Positions 44,554 through 54,246 of a stretch of 61,436 bases of DNA are shown piece by piece. Below the pieces are notes generated by a model, which searched no databases, had not been told where the DNA came from, and saw only the letters and a program-made list of their open reading frames with translations. Made by a program: the position numbers and the translations under genes. The stretch lies in contig CANRHU010000010.1 in the NCBI GenBank assembly GCA_947630485.1, positions 1 to 61,436 of the forward strand. The letters are read 5' to 3'. Within the stretch, counting starts at the first letter, position 1; each line of letters starts with the position of its first letter. Origin of the DNA: an uncultured Lachnospiraceae bacterium. GTDB taxonomy: Bacteria > Bacillota > Clostridia > Lachnospirales > Lachnospiraceae.

Positions 44554-45549
44554 TCAGTCCATCGCAAGCCCCAGATGACGGTAGGCGTTCTCCGTCGCCA
44601 CGCGCCCGCGCGGCGTGCGGTTAATCAGGCCGTTCATCAATAGGTACGGCTCGTACACATCCTCCAGCGTCCCGGCATCCTCGCCAAGCGCGGCCGCCAG
44701 CGTATCCAGGCCCACCGGCCCTCCGGAAAATTTCTGGATGATCGTCGTCAGGATCGCCCGGTCGTTGTTGTCCAGGCCCAGGCGGTCCACATCCAGCATA
44801 TCCAGGGCAAAGTCGGCCACCTCCTTTGTGATAACGCCGTCATATTTCACCTGCGCGAAATCACGGACACGCTTCAAAAGCCGGTTGGCCAGACGCGGCG
44901 TTCCTCTCGACCGGCGCGCCAGCTCCATCGCCCCGCCATCCTCAATCGTCACGCCCAATACCCGGGCCGAACGCAGGATGATGGTCCCAAGCTCCCCGGG
45001 CGTATAGAATTCCAGCTTCTGCACCACGCCGAACCGATCCCGCAGCGGCGCCGTGAGAAGACCCGCGCGCGTCGTGGCCCCAACCAAGGTAAAATGGGGC
45101 AGCTCGAGCCGGATCGACCGCGCCGAGGATTCCTTGCCCAGCATAATATCGATGGCATAATCCTCCATGGCCGGATACAGAACCTCCTCCACCTGCCGGT
45201 TGAGACGGTGGATCTCATCCACAAACAGCACGTCCCCCTCCTGCAGACCGTTGAGAATCGCCGCCATCTCGCCGGGTTTCTCAATCGCCGGCCCGGAAGT
45301 GACCTTCATGTTCACACCCATCTCATTGGCAATGATGCCGGCCAGCGTCGTCTTCCCCAACCCCGGCGGGCCGTAAAACAGCACGTGGTCGAGGGATTCT
45401 CCCCTGGATCTGGCCGCGTCAATATAGACCTTCAGCATGGACTTGAGCCGCTCCTGGCCGATGTAATCGCCCAGATACTGGGGCCGCAGCCCCGGCTCCG
45501 TCTTCTCGTCTTCCGCTGTCAATTCCGCATTAATCATTCTTCGTTCCAT
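44554..45549 (-). CDS. ruvB: Holliday junction branch-migration helicase RuvB
   Basis: A 331-residue AAA+ motor. It has Walker [10 protein letters not shown] near residue 62, Walker [11 protein letters not shown] near 113, sensor 1 VGATTRAG and the winged-helix C-terminus with [16 protein letters not shown]. RuvB drives branch migration with RuvA, whose gene lies 22 bases upstream. The ribosome site before the first ATG (GGTGGATAACG) is weak; a second Met at residue 5 is possible. Confidence 0.97.
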   Translation of the reverse strand: MERRMINAELTAEDEKTEPGLRPQYLGDYIGQERLKSMLKVYIDAARSRGESLDHVLFYGPPGLGKTTLAGIIANEMGVNMKVTSGPAIEKPGEMAAILNGLQEGDVLFVDEIHRLNRQVEEVLYPAMEDYAIDIMLGKESSARSIRLELPHFTLVGATTRAGLLTAPLRDRFGVVQKLEFYTPGELGTIILRSARVLGVTIEDGGAMELARRSRGTPRLANRLLKRVRDFAQVKYDGVITKEVADFALDMLDVDRLGLDNNDRAILTTIIQKFSGGPVGLDTLAAALGEDAGTLEDVYEPYLLMNGLINRTPRGRVATENAYRHLGLAMD

Positions 45550-45571
45550 CGTTATCCACCAAACCGCCTTC

Positions 45572-46192
45572 CTACAGCAGATAGCGCAGCGACGCTTTCA
45601 GAATCTGCTCCGACGTCATCTCGTCCGCGCCCTCTACCTTCCGCACGGCTTTCGTCGCCTCCATGGGGGAGTATCCCAGCGCTACCAGCGCGTCGACGGC
45701 CTCCCTGGAAGCCCCGGTCACTCCGGACGCCGCGCGTGCGGACACATCCGCGGCAGCAGTCCCCTCCGCCAGGGACGGAAGCACGTCCTCCATGGATACC
45801 TTTTCCTTGAGATCCAGGATCACGCGCTGGGCCGTCTTAAGCCCGATGCCAGGCGCCCTTGAGATCGCCTTGGCGTCCCCGGAGACAATCGCTATCCGCA
45901 GATCTGCCGGACTTATGGCAGACAAAAGCGCCAGAGCCCCCTTCGGTCCGACGCCGTTGACCCCGAGAAGCTGCTTAAAAATCTTAAGGTCCTGCCGGCC
46001 CGCAAATCCATACAGCGTCATGGCGTCCTCCTGCACCCGCAGATAGGTATAGACGCGCACCTCGCTTCCAAGCGGCGGCAGCGTTTCCAAAAAGGACAGC
46101 GGCACCCGGATATTATAGCCGACGTTTCCCGCCTCCACCACAATCACTTCCTCGTCCACCTCGACGAGCGGTCCCCTGATATATGAAATCAT
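45572..46192 (-). CDS. ruvA: Holliday junction DNA-binding protein RuvA
   Basis: A 206-residue protein that binds four-way junctions and loads RuvB. It starts [15 protein letters not shown], has the helix-hairpin-helix [21 protein letters not shown] and [19 protein letters not shown], and ends in the RuvB-binding domain [18 protein letters not shown]. The start was taken six bases after AGGAAGG; the longer frame upstream has no ribosome site. Confidence 0.95.
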   Translation of the reverse strand: MISYIRGPLVEVDEEVIVVEAGNVGYNIRVPLSFLETLPPLGSEVRVYTYLRVQEDAMTLYGFAGRQDLKIFKQLLGVNGVGPKGALALLSAISPADLRIAIVSGDAKAISRAPGIGLKTAQRVILDLKEKVSMEDVLPSLAEGTAAADVSARAASGVTGASREAVDALVALGYSPMEATKAVRKVEGADEMTSEQILKASLRYLL

Positions 46193-46323
46193 AAGCATCC
46201 TTCCTGTCTGTCCCTGGTCTCCTCCCATCTTACCATAACGGGAAAGCCTTTGCAAGCGGAACCGAACAAATATTCTGGTTTACAAAGGCAATAATTATTC
46301 TTTTCTTTTGCGTCGTTATCGTC

Positions 46324-46329
46324 TATAAT
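46324..46329 (+). promoter_or_regulatory. -10 element of the alpha-galactosidase promoter
   Basis: A consensus TATAAT lies about 48 bases before the start codon. The -35 at 17 bases (TTTTCT) is weak. Confidence 0.5.
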
Positions 46330-46376
46330 AGACAGGACAGAAAACCGACCGCAATTTTCATAAAGGAGAGATTTGT

Positions 46377-47510
46377 ATGGTAAAACTGACGCCGCCCATG
46401 GGATGGAACTCATGGAATACTTTCGGAAACAATATAAACGAACAGCTGATTTTTGAGACCGCGGACGCTTTCGTGAGGGAAGACCTGCCCGCGAAGGGCT
46501 ACGAATATCTGGTGATCGACGACTGCTGGTCTTTAAAGGAACGGGACGCTTCCGACCGGCTTGTCGCGGATCCTGCCAAATTTCCGCACGGCATGAAGGC
46601 CGTAGCCGATTACGTCCACTCCAAAGGGCTTAAATTCGGCATGTACTCCTGCGCCGGCAACCTGACCTGCGCCGGCTATCCCGGCAGCTTCGAACATGAA
46701 TTCATCGACGCGGAGACCTTCGCGTCCTGGGGCGTGGATTTCCTCAAATACGATTACTGCTATCACAGCCCCATTATCCACGGGAAATATCTCTATGGAC
46801 GCATGGGGCTCGCGCTGGATAACTGCGGCCGCGATATCCTCCTCTCCGCCTGCTCCTGGGGCGCGGACGAAACCCATGAGTGGATCAGGACCACCGGCGC
46901 TTCCATGTGGCGCTCGACCGGCGATATCTTCGACACCTGGCAGTCGGTAAAAGACCTGACCAAACAGCAGGAACGCCTCCATCCGTTCAACGGCGTCGGA
47001 TGCTTCAATGATATGGACATGCTGATCGTCGGCATGTACGGCAACGGAAACGTAGGTCTGGCCGGGTGCAGCGACACCCAGTACAAGACCCATTTCTCCA
47101 TCTGGGCCTTCATGGGCTCGCCTTTAATGATCGGCTGCGATATCCGCAATATGACGGAAACCACGAAGAAGATCCTGACCAATGAGGAGCTGATCCGCAT
47201 CGACCAGGATCCGGCGTGCCGCCAGCCGTTTAAACTGACCGGAATCTGGTGCGGCGACGACATTCTGATCTACGCAAAGCATCTCGCGGACGGCGACCTG
47301 GCCATCGGGCTGTTTAACTTAAGCGATCAAAAGAGCTCCGCGCGGTTCAACCTCGACGAAGTCGGCCTGCCCCACAGCACCGGCAGAACCTTATCCATGA
47401 CAGAACTCTGGACCGGCGAGAAGGTCACGGTCGTCAACTCCACCTTCAGTAAAGAACTGGACGCCTACGACTGCGCCGTCTACCGCGCCGAAGTCGTAAA
47501 ACGGGCATGA
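46377..47510 (+). CDS. Alpha-galactosidase, glycoside hydrolase family 27
   Basis: A 377-residue retaining glycosidase without signal peptide. It opens TPPMGWNSWNTFG, the GH27 hallmark, has YLVIDDCWS, the nucleophile Asp in LKYDYCYH near residue 127, and the acid Asp in WRSTGDIFDTW near 181. It cleaves terminal alpha-galactose, for example from raffinose or galactomannan fragments, inside the cell. AAAGGAGAG precedes the start. The next small gene overlaps its stop. Confidence 0.93.
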   Translation: MVKLTPPMGWNSWNTFGNNINEQLIFETADAFVREDLPAKGYEYLVIDDCWSLKERDASDRLVADPAKFPHGMKAVADYVHSKGLKFGMYSCAGNLTCAGYPGSFEHEFIDAETFASWGVDFLKYDYCYHSPIIHGKYLYGRMGLALDNCGRDILLSACSWGADETHEWIRTTGASMWRSTGDIFDTWQSVKDLTKQQERLHPFNGVGCFNDMDMLIVGMYGNGNVGLAGCSDTQYKTHFSIWAFMGSPLMIGCDIRNMTETTKKILTNEELIRIDQDPACRQPFKLTGIWCGDDILIYAKHLADGDLAIGLFNLSDQKSSARFNLDEVGLPHSTGRTLSMTELWTGEKVTVVNSTFSKELDAYDCAVYRAEVVKRA

Positions 47511-47698
47511 GCGCCTGTATGCAGTGCGGGAAAGAGCTGACGCACAACGAAATCGGCGCCCACAGAAAATTCATTAACCGCGCAAGCACACAGTTCCTCT
47601 GCAGGAACTGCCTGGCCAAAAGGCTGGGCGTTCCCGCAGAGCTGATCGACCGGAAAATCGAGGAATTCAAACGCCAGGGATGTACTTTATTTGTCTGA
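47507..47698 (+). CDS. Small zinc-ribbon-like protein
   Basis: A 63-residue protein whose ATG overlaps the stop of the alpha-galactosidase gene (ATGA). Two Cys pairs, CMQCGKEL and FLCRNCLAK, could bind one zinc ion. The remaining part is helical (AELIDRKIEEFKRQG). I do not recognise the family with a function; a conserved Lachnospiraceae hypothetical is likely. Coupling to the upstream gene suggests co-expression only. Confidence 0.6.
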   Translation: MSACMQCGKELTHNEIGAHRKFINRASTQFLCRNCLAKRLGVPAELIDRKIEEFKRQGCTLFV

Positions 47699-47771
47699 GC
47701 CCCGGCGTTTAACGGTATAAGAGGCGGAACCAGAGTTCGCCGCAAAACAGCTGGAAGGACGGTTTATTCCC

Positions 47772-48881
47772 ATGATCACTGTACATAAGACGGTATCTCT
47801 TCCCGATACCTATCCGCTAAGACGGCTGGGGCCGCTGGAGAAGCTGCTCTTTTTCGATATCGAGACCACCGGCTTTTCCGGCGATTACTCCCGGCTGTAC
47901 CTGATCGGCTGTACCTTTTTCCGCGACGGAAACTGGCAGCTGATTCAGTGGTTTGCAGACCGTCCCGACGCGGAGGAAGCGCTTCTGACGGCCTTCTTCG
48001 GTTTTCTGAAAGAATTCACCGTCATCGTTCACTTCAACGGCGACGGCTTCGATATTCCCTACCTGATGAAGCGCTGCCGCGCCTACGGGCTGGAATACGA
48101 TTTCTCCGCGGTCAAAAGCATCGACATCTATCGGCGGATCAAGCCGTACCGCCGGCTCTTAGAACTGGACAGCCTGAAGCAGAAATCCATCGAGCGATTT
48201 CTGGGCGTTTTCCGCGAGGATCCGTATTCCGGCGGCCAGCTGATCGAGGTCTATCAGGATTATCTCTTGAGCCGCGAGGATCGGCTCTACGACATGCTGA
48301 TGCTCCATAACCGGGAAGACCTGGAGGGTATGCCTCTCATTCTGCCGGTTTTGAACTACCCTGACCTTCTGGAACACGATTTCAGCTTAAAGAGCCAGAC
48401 CGTCCGGCAAAATCCTGATCCCTCCGGGGAGCCGCAGCCGATCCTTGTGCTCTGCGCCGAGAGCGATTACGCCGCCGTGCCGAGATCGGTCTCCGCAAAC
48501 ATCCGGCTGGGGGCGCACAACTGCCGCGCCGAGATTGCGCAGAACCGGCTGACTCTCGAAATCGGGCTCTATAAGGGCACGCTGCGTCACTATTACGCGG
48601 ACTACCAGAATTACTATTATCTGCCCTTCGAAGATACGGCCATCCACAAAAGCGTCGGCGAATTCGTGGAAAAATCGGCGCGCAAAAAGGCGACGGCACA
48701 GACCTGCTATACGAAGAAAACCGGTCTGTTTCTGCCGCAGGAAGGCGACATATGGCCGGAAACTTTTAAAAACGGCTGCAGGGATAAGCTCTCCTACGCA
48801 GAGTACTCCGAAGAGCTCTTCCTCGACCGGAAAAAGCTGAACCTATACCTCAGAAATATTCTGAATTCGAACAGAGCGTAA
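47772..48881 (+). CDS. YprB-like ribonuclease H-fold exonuclease
   Basis: A 369-residue protein with a DnaQ-like fold. The three exonuclease motifs are visible: LFFDIETTGFSGD near residue 26, VIVHFNGDGFDIPYLMKRC near 80, and a later acid set HNREDLEGMPLIL. It matches the YprB or 3'-5' exonuclease-like family whose role is unknown. The stop codon and the last five codons lie inside a perfect 14-base-arm palindrome belonging to the hairpin repeat cluster. Confidence 0.75.
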   Translation: MITVHKTVSLPDTYPLRRLGPLEKLLFFDIETTGFSGDYSRLYLIGCTFFRDGNWQLIQWFADRPDAEEALLTAFFGFLKEFTVIVHFNGDGFDIPYLMKRCRAYGLEYDFSAVKSIDIYRRIKPYRRLLELDSLKQKSIERFLGVFREDPYSGGQLIEVYQDYLLSREDRLYDMLMLHNREDLEGMPLILPVLNYPDLLEHDFSLKSQTVRQNPDPSGEPQPILVLCAESDYAAVPRSVSANIRLGAHNCRAEIAQNRLTLEIGLYKGTLRHYYADYQNYYYLPFEDTAIHKSVGEFVEKSARKKATAQTCYTKKTGLFLPQEGDIWPETFKNGCRDKLSYAEYSEELFLDRKKLNLYLRNILNSNRA

Positions 48882-48980
48882 GCGGCGTCCTGTTCGAATT
48901 CAGAAAGCGTGCCACTGGCACCCTTTCCGCATGGAAATACGAACAAAACGTCACTGGCGCTTTGTTCGCATGGAAATAGA
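48861..48980 (+). repeat. Hairpin repeat, locus 3 (three hairpins in a row)
   Basis: Hairpin 1 has perfect 14-base arms CTGAATTCGAACAG (48861-48874) and CTGTTCGAATTCAG (48890-48903) and contains the stop of the YprB-like gene. Hairpin 2 is the invariant type, 48901-48929. After the spacer GCATGGAAATAC comes hairpin 3, arms GAACAAA and TTTGTTC at 48941-48967, followed by GCATGGAAATA. Confidence 0.8.
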
Positions 48981-49021
48981 AACGCGGCGGGCGGCAGATA
49001 ATCTGCCGCCCGCAATCTTCA

Positions 49022-50677
49022 TCAGTCGATCACATTACGAATCCGGTACGGCGTGCGGTAATTCCAGGTGGAAATCCGTATGCCGCTCTTTTTGTTCGCC
49101 GCATGTACGATCTGTCCGTTTCCGATATACATCGCCACGTGATTGACAACCCCGCTGCTGTTCCTGTAGAAGATCAGATCGCCCGGCCGCATCTGGCTCG
49201 ACGTAACCGCGCGCCCGGCATTGGCCTGATCCCTGGACACTCTCGGAAGCGAGATGCCAAAATTCTTCATCACAGACTGCACGAAGCCGGAGCAGTCCGC
49301 TCCCCTCGTCAGGCTGGTTCCGCCCCAGACGTATGGGTTCCCCACATATTTCAAAGCGTAGTTTACAATCTTCGCCCGCCGCGTCGCCTGCTGATTCGCA
49401 AGTTCCTCGAGCGGTGAGAATTTGATCGCCTCGTCCAGCGCGTAGCGCACGTCCACGTTATTATCCCTGGTGGAGATATAGGCCGCGTCGCTCTCCTCAT
49501 CGTCGCCCGCATCAAGCTCGATCTGAACCCAGCCGTCCAGCTGGTTGACAACCGGATACCGTTCCTCCTTTGAAATCTGGGTCCAAACGCCGGAATCCGT
49601 GGTGGGCTCCTTGCGCACATTCAGCCTGTCCGTGTTGACGATCGCCATCAGCGTTGCCGTATTCATGGCAAGATCGATCGCCTCCTGCCCGGTCGCCACA
49701 TATTCCGGGTTCGCCGAAACATATCCCGTGATGGAACCGGACTGAATCTTATACCAGTCCCCATCCGTCTCCAGGATATCGGCGGCCGCCTTGCCGGGCA
49801 GCTTGCCGATGATATTATCATTTCCCTCGTCTGACGGCGTCTTCCGCACATTCAGGTAGTTGCTCACCTTTGAAATCAGAAGATTGTGGTATTTGCTGAT
49901 GGCCATAGCCTTGAGATCCATCTTCCGGGCCTCATTGAGGGCCAGGCGCACCTCCGCATAGTCCGCCGAGATATAGCCGCTGGCAATCCTGATCCAGCCG
50001 TCGGTCTGATCCTCCACCACATACCGCTCGCCCGCCAGGGCCTGTCCGACGATATTGGAGCTGTTGATCTCCGGCGTGCTTCGTATATTCAGACTGTCAT
50101 TATCCGAAACCGTGACGATCGCCCGCAGCCGCACCTGATCAAGGGCCTGAGAGCGCGCCTCCTCCCCTGTTATGACAAACTGGGAAGAAATGTAGCCGTC
50201 CACGCCGCCTGAGCTGATGTGATACCAGTCCCCCTCCTGTCCGAGGATCTCACAGACGCTGCTCTGCTGCATCTTTCCGATAATATCCCCGTCCGCTGCC
50301 GGCGTCCTGCGCACATTCAGATAGCCGCCCTCCAGCTGGATCAGTCCCAGATTCGTGTAGGAATCCACCACGTCCTGCTTCGCTTTCTCCTCCGCCGCGA
50401 GGGATTCCTCCTCCTGCTGCTGCAGCATGGCCTCCTCGGACTGGCGGATCGCTTCCGCATCCGCTGTAGTCTCCGTGCTCTCCGCTTCCGTCACGGCGCC
50501 GCTTTCCGCGGTCTCCGAGGAATCGCCTCCCGCAGCGCGTATAATAACGATCAGCAGCACCACCAAAAGGACAAGCCCGACCGCCGCGAGCAGATAAGGC
50601 CGCGGATCCCTGCCCTTACGTCTCCTGCTGACCCGCCTTCGTTCCGGTTTCCAATCGTTTGCTTCCGCTTCCGCCAT
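49022..50677 (-). CDS. NlpC/P60 cell-wall hydrolase with four SH3b domains
   Basis: A 551-residue envelope protein. One N-terminal membrane helix (PYLLAAVGLVLLVVLLIVII) is followed by a Glu/Ala-rich stalk, four bacterial SH3 domains (LNVRRTP, LNIRSTP, LNVRKTP and LNVRKEP mark their starts) and an NlpC/P60 domain with catalytic Cys in ADCSGFVQSV near residue 459 and His in VNHVAMYIGNG. It should cut the gamma-D-Glu-diamino-acid bond of stem peptides outside the membrane. It is a single leftward gene. Confidence 0.93.
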   Translation of the reverse strand: MAEAEANDWKPERRRVSRRRKGRDPRPYLLAAVGLVLLVVLLIVIIRAAGGDSSETAESGAVTEAESTETTADAEAIRQSEEAMLQQQEEESLAAEEKAKQDVVDSYTNLGLIQLEGGYLNVRRTPAADGDIIGKMQQSSVCEILGQEGDWYHISSGGVDGYISSQFVITGEEARSQALDQVRLRAIVTVSDNDSLNIRSTPEINSSNIVGQALAGERYVVEDQTDGWIRIASGYISADYAEVRLALNEARKMDLKAMAISKYHNLLISKVSNYLNVRKTPSDEGNDNIIGKLPGKAAADILETDGDWYKIQSGSITGYVSANPEYVATGQEAIDLAMNTATLMAIVNTDRLNVRKEPTTDSGVWTQISKEERYPVVNQLDGWVQIELDAGDDEESDAAYISTRDNNVDVRYALDEAIKFSPLEELANQQATRRAKIVNYALKYVGNPYVWGGTSLTRGADCSGFVQSVMKNFGISLPRVSRDQANAGRAVTSSQMRPGDLIFYRNSSGVVNHVAMYIGNGQIVHAANKKSGIRISTWNYRTPYRIRNVID

Positions 50678-50730
50678 GTTGCACAGTTCTCCCGTCTCTC
50701 AATATTCCCCATACGTATCTCAAATACCTC

Positions 50731-51366
50731 TCAGGCCACAATATTCCGCAGCCGCAGATAGGTCTTCACCAGCTCCGCAGCCTGGTCAAGCTCCAGCGCG
50801 GACGCATTGACCGGCAGATCATAGTTGGTCATATCTTCCCAGTCCTTACCTGTATAATACTTATAGTAATCCCGGCGCTGCTTGCTGATCCTGTTCACAC
50901 GGCGAAGCGCCTCCTTCGTATCCACGCCGTCCACTTCCATCACGCGCCGGATACAGGTCGTAATATCCGCATATACAAACAGGCGGATCAGATTCTCACT
51001 CCCCGCCGCGCTCAGCACAAAATCGGCGCAGCGGCCCATAATAATACAGGAATGCTCGGCCGCCACCTGGCGGATCATCTTGGCCTGGAACCGGAACAGG
51101 TTCTCCGGAGAGGTCACATCGTCGTCCACGGACGGCTCCTCCAGGCTTGTGTGAAGCCCGCCTACCGCGCGGAAAAACAGGTTCGTGCCCGCCTTCTCGT
51201 CATTCAGCCGGAACAGATTCTCGTTGACGGCGCTGTACTCCGAGGCCATCTTTAAGATTTCCTCGTCATAAAAGGGAATCCCCAGCTCTTCCGACAGCTT
51301 CCGCCCCATGATGCGTCCGCCGCTTCCATACAAACGGTCGATCGTAATCACATACTTATCCGCCAT
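50731..51366 (-). CDS. Cytidylate-kinase-like protein
   Basis: A 211-residue P-loop protein of the cytidylate kinase 2 family. The nucleotide loop reads RLYGSGGRIMGRKLSEELG, with SGG in place of the usual GKS/T order found in true Cmk; the lid includes RVNRISKQRRDYYKYYTG. Such proteins are widespread in Clostridia with no proven substrate. The start MADKYV follows GGAGG by eight bases; two earlier Met codons are less well placed. Confidence 0.75.
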   Translation of the reverse strand: MADKYVITIDRLYGSGGRIMGRKLSEELGIPFYDEEILKMASEYSAVNENLFRLNDEKAGTNLFFRAVGGLHTSLEEPSVDDDVTSPENLFRFQAKMIRQVAAEHSCIIMGRCADFVLSAAGSENLIRLFVYADITTCIRRVMEVDGVDTKEALRRVNRISKQRRDYYKYYTGKDWEDMTNYDLPVNASALELDQAAELVKTYLRLRNIVA

Positions 51367-51451
51367 ATCCATGCCCTCCTTGAAAGAGATTGCCCCGCGC
51401 CTCACGCAAACACCGTTCGGCGCTTCCACATTTGAACCAATACCTGAATTC

Positions 51452-51460
51452 AGTATAGCA
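51452..51460 (-). promoter_or_regulatory. Extended -10 promoter of the cytidylate-kinase-like gene
   Basis: On the minus strand GTGCTATACT is a TGn-extended -10 about 90 bases before the start. No clear -35. Confidence 0.45.
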
Positions 51461-51491
51461 CACTTTCATACATTTTTCTTTAGAAATTTAT

Positions 51492-51519
51492 TTGCAATTT
51501 TCTTAATTTCCAGTATAAT
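51492..51519 (+). promoter_or_regulatory. Promoter of asnA
   Basis: TTGCAA, 16 bases, TATAAT. It lies about 70 bases upstream of the asnA start and diverges from the cytidylate-kinase-like promoter. Confidence 0.65.
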
Positions 51520-51591
51520 GAAAGCGATCGTGCCAAAAGGAGTATTCTTTCCTAACGAGCAATATAAATGAAAGAAAAGGAGGTCTACACC

Positions 51592-52599
51592 ATGAATCTG
51601 ATCATTCCCCAAAATTACGATCCGCGCCTGACTGTCCGCGAGACGCAGGAAGCCATCAAGTATATCCGCGATACCTTTCAGAAAGAATTCGGCCGCGAGA
51701 TGAACCTGGAGCGCATTTCCGCCCCGCTGTTCGTGACAAAGAGCAGCGGTCTCAACGACAACTTAAACGGCGTTGAGCGTCCGGTCGCCTTTGATATGGC
51801 CTTTCAGCCCGGCGAGACCGTGGAGGTTGTCCAGTCCCTGGCCAAATGGAAGCGCATGGCGCTTCACAATTACGGTTTTAAGCCGGGAGAAGGCTTATAT
51901 ACCAATATGAACGCCATCCGGCGCGACGAAATTCCGGATAATCTCCACTCCTGCTACGTCGATCAGTGGGACTGGGAGCGCGTTATCACCCGCGGGGAGC
52001 GGAACACCGAGACCTTAAAGGAGACTGTGCGGACGATTTTCAAGATCATCAAGCATATGGAACATGAGGTCTGGTACAAATATCCCCAGGCCGTAAAAAA
52101 GCTTCCCGACGATATTTTCTTTATTACCTCCGAAGAGCTGGAAGAAATGTATCCCGAGCTGACGCCCAGAGAGCGTGAAAACGCAATCACCCGCGAGCAC
52201 GGATGCGTGTTCCTGATGAAGATCGGCGAAAAGCTCAAAAACGGAAAACCGCACGACGGCCGCGCCCCGGACTACGACGACTGGCAGTTAAACGGCGATA
52301 TCCTGTTCTGGTTCGGAACCCTGAACTGCGCCCTCGAGATCTCCAGCATGGGTATCCGCGTCGATGAGAAGTCTTTGATGGAACAGCTCATCAAAGCCGG
52401 CTGCGAGGAGCGCAAAAACCTGCCCTATCACCGGATGCTTCTAAACGGCGAGCTTCCGCTGACCATCGGCGGCGGCATCGGCCAGTCGCGCCTCTGCATG
52501 CTGCTTCTGGACCGCGCCCACATCGGCGAGGTGCAGGCGAGCATCTGGCCCCGGGAAATGCGCGAGGAGTGCGCGAAGCACAAGATCATTCTTCTGTGA
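51592..52599 (+). CDS. asnA: Aspartate-ammonia ligase (asparagine synthetase A)
   Basis: A 335-residue class II tRNA-synthetase-like enzyme that makes asparagine from aspartate, ammonia and ATP. Landmarks are [39 protein letters not shown] and the motif 3-like [22 protein letters not shown]. Length is normal. AAAGGAGG precedes the chosen ATG; the frame runs slightly further upstream without support. Confidence 0.95.
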   Translation: MNLIIPQNYDPRLTVRETQEAIKYIRDTFQKEFGREMNLERISAPLFVTKSSGLNDNLNGVERPVAFDMAFQPGETVEVVQSLAKWKRMALHNYGFKPGEGLYTNMNAIRRDEIPDNLHSCYVDQWDWERVITRGERNTETLKETVRTIFKIIKHMEHEVWYKYPQAVKKLPDDIFFITSEELEEMYPELTPRERENAITREHGCVFLMKIGEKLKNGKPHDGRAPDYDDWQLNGDILFWFGTLNCALEISSMGIRVDEKSLMEQLIKAGCEERKNLPYHRMLLNGELPLTIGGGIGQSRLCMLLLDRAHIGEVQASIWPREMREECAKHKIILL

Positions 52600-52675
52600 C
52601 AGGCTGCCGGCCTACCGTTTAACCCGCGGCAGGTTTAAGATTTCCTCTGCCGCATAATCCCCTGTGCAAAAACAT

Positions 52676-52704
52676 TTTACAGGGCCGCATTTTCATGCTA
52701 TAGT
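52676..52704 (+). promoter_or_regulatory. Promoter of pepC
   Basis: TTTACA, 17 bases, TATAGT. The expected first transcribed base is near 52711, six bases before the hairpin repeat of the leader. Confidence 0.65.
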
Positions 52705-52716
52705 ATAGTGACGAAT

Positions 52717-52755
52717 GCAGAAAGCGTGCCGCCGGCACCCTTTCTGCATGGAAAA
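52717..52755 (+). repeat. Hairpin repeat, locus 4 (invariant type)
   Basis: GCAGAAAGCGTGCC, GCC, GGCACCCTTTCTGC forms a nearly perfect hairpin, followed by ATGGAAAATC. It occupies the start of the pepC leader. Confidence 0.75.
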
Positions 52756-52781
52756 TCATCTTAATATGAGGAGGCTTACAA

Positions 52782-54116
52782 ATGAGTAGAAACATTACCC
52801 CCGAAATGCTGAACGCTTATCGTGAGGACTTCCATGCCGACCGTTCCAATCAGGCCGCCTGCGACGCGGTCATGACCAACGGCCTGAACAAAAGCTGCTT
52901 AAATCACAACGCCATACGGCAGAATCCACACAGCTATTCCATCTCCCTGGACCAGGGCTCCATCACCAATCAGAAGCGCAGCGGCCGCTGCTGGCTGTTC
53001 GCCGCCATGAACGTGATGCGTTCCCGCATCATCCAGAAATGCAATCTGAAGGATTTTGAACTGTCCCAGAATTATTTGCTGTTTTGGGATAAACTGGAGA
53101 AATCCAACTATTTTCTGGAGAATATCCTGGATACGCTAAACGAGCCGGTCGGAAGCCGCCTTCTGGACTTCTTGCTGCTCTCTCCGATCGGCGACGGCGG
53201 TCAGTGGGATATGATGGCCAACCTGGTCGCCAAATACGGCGTGGTTCCCAAATATGCCATGCCGGAATCCGCCGTCTCCTCCGCCACCCATGAGATGGGA
53301 GGTGTGATGACCGAGCTTCTGCGGGGCGACGCGGTAATCCTGCGCCGAATGGCATCCGAAGGCGCCGACAAGGCGGAGCTGGAAGCGGCGAAGGAAAAGA
53401 TGATGGGCGAGATTTATCGGATTCTTGTCATCTGCCTGGGCGAGCCGCCGAAGACCGTGGACTTTGAAGTCCGCGACAAGGACAACAATTTCATCCGCGA
53501 CTGCGGACTGACGCCGCAGGAATTCTTCGCCAAGTACGTGGATATGGATCTGCACGACTACATAAGCCTGATCAACGCTCCCACCTCCGACAAGCCGTTC
53601 TATCACCGCTACACGGTCAAAATGCTCGGCAACGTAAAGGAGGGTTCGCCGGTCTGCTACATCAATCTTCCCATCGAGGACCTGAAAAACGCCGCCATCG
53701 CGCAGATGAAGGACGGCGAGCCGGTCTGGTTCGGCTGCGACTGCGGGCCTCATTCCGAGCGCGAAAATGGCCTCTATGTCAAGGGCGCTTACGATTATGA
53801 GAATACGCTCCAGATCCGTCTTGGCATGACCAAGGCCGAGCGGCTGGATTACGGCCAGAGCCGGATGAACCACGCTATGGTCTTCCAGGGCGTGAATCTG
53901 GACGCGGAAGGCAAGCCGACCCGCTGGCGCGTGGAGAACAGCTGGGGCGACGAGCCCGGCCAAAAGGGCTACTACGTCATGAGCGACGACTGGTTTGACG
54001 AATATATGTACCAGGTGGTCGTCAACAAGAAATACCTGACCCCCGGCCAGCTGGCCGTCATTGACTCGGAAGTCATCGAGCTGAGTCCCTGGGATCCGAT
54101 GGGATCGCTGGCGTAA
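52782..54116 (+). CDS. pepC: Aminopeptidase C, bleomycin-hydrolase family (C1B)
   Basis: A 444-residue cytoplasmic cysteine peptidase that removes N-terminal residues. The papain-like triad is visible: Cys in SGRCWLFAAMNV near residue 69, His in RMNHAMVFQGV near 364 and Asn in RVENSWGDEPG near 386. Members form hexameric barrels with the active sites inside. GAGGAGG lies before the start. It has its own promoter, with a hairpin repeat in the leader and a double repeat after the stop. Confidence 0.95.
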   Translation: MSRNITPEMLNAYREDFHADRSNQAACDAVMTNGLNKSCLNHNAIRQNPHSYSISLDQGSITNQKRSGRCWLFAAMNVMRSRIIQKCNLKDFELSQNYLLFWDKLEKSNYFLENILDTLNEPVGSRLLDFLLLSPIGDGGQWDMMANLVAKYGVVPKYAMPESAVSSATHEMGGVMTELLRGDAVILRRMASEGADKAELEAAKEKMMGEIYRILVICLGEPPKTVDFEVRDKDNNFIRDCGLTPQEFFAKYVDMDLHDYISLINAPTSDKPFYHRYTVKMLGNVKEGSPVCYINLPIEDLKNAAIAQMKDGEPVWFGCDCGPHSERENGLYVKGAYDYENTLQIRLGMTKAERLDYGQSRMNHAMVFQGVNLDAEGKPTRWRVENSWGDEPGQKGYYVMSDDWFDEYMYQVVVNKKYLTPGQLAVIDSEVIELSPWDPMGSLA

Positions 54117-54120
54117 AAGG

Positions 54121-54198
54121 AATACAGAAAGCGTGCCACTGGCACCCTTTCTGCATGGAAATACGAGGAGAGCGTCACTGGCGCTCTCCTCGCATAGA
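54121..54198 (+). repeat. Hairpin repeat, locus 5 (invariant plus variable-arm)
   Basis: The invariant hairpin is at 54125-54153, the spacer GCATGGAAATAC follows, and then a variable-arm hairpin with perfect arms GAGGAGAGCG and CGCTCTCCTC at 54165-54191, followed by GCATAGA. It lies just after the pepC stop and is a candidate terminator for it. Confidence 0.8.
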
Positions 54199-54246
54199 TC
54201 CATTCGTTCCTTTCATTCTCTGTAATCTCACTTTGATTGATCCAAT

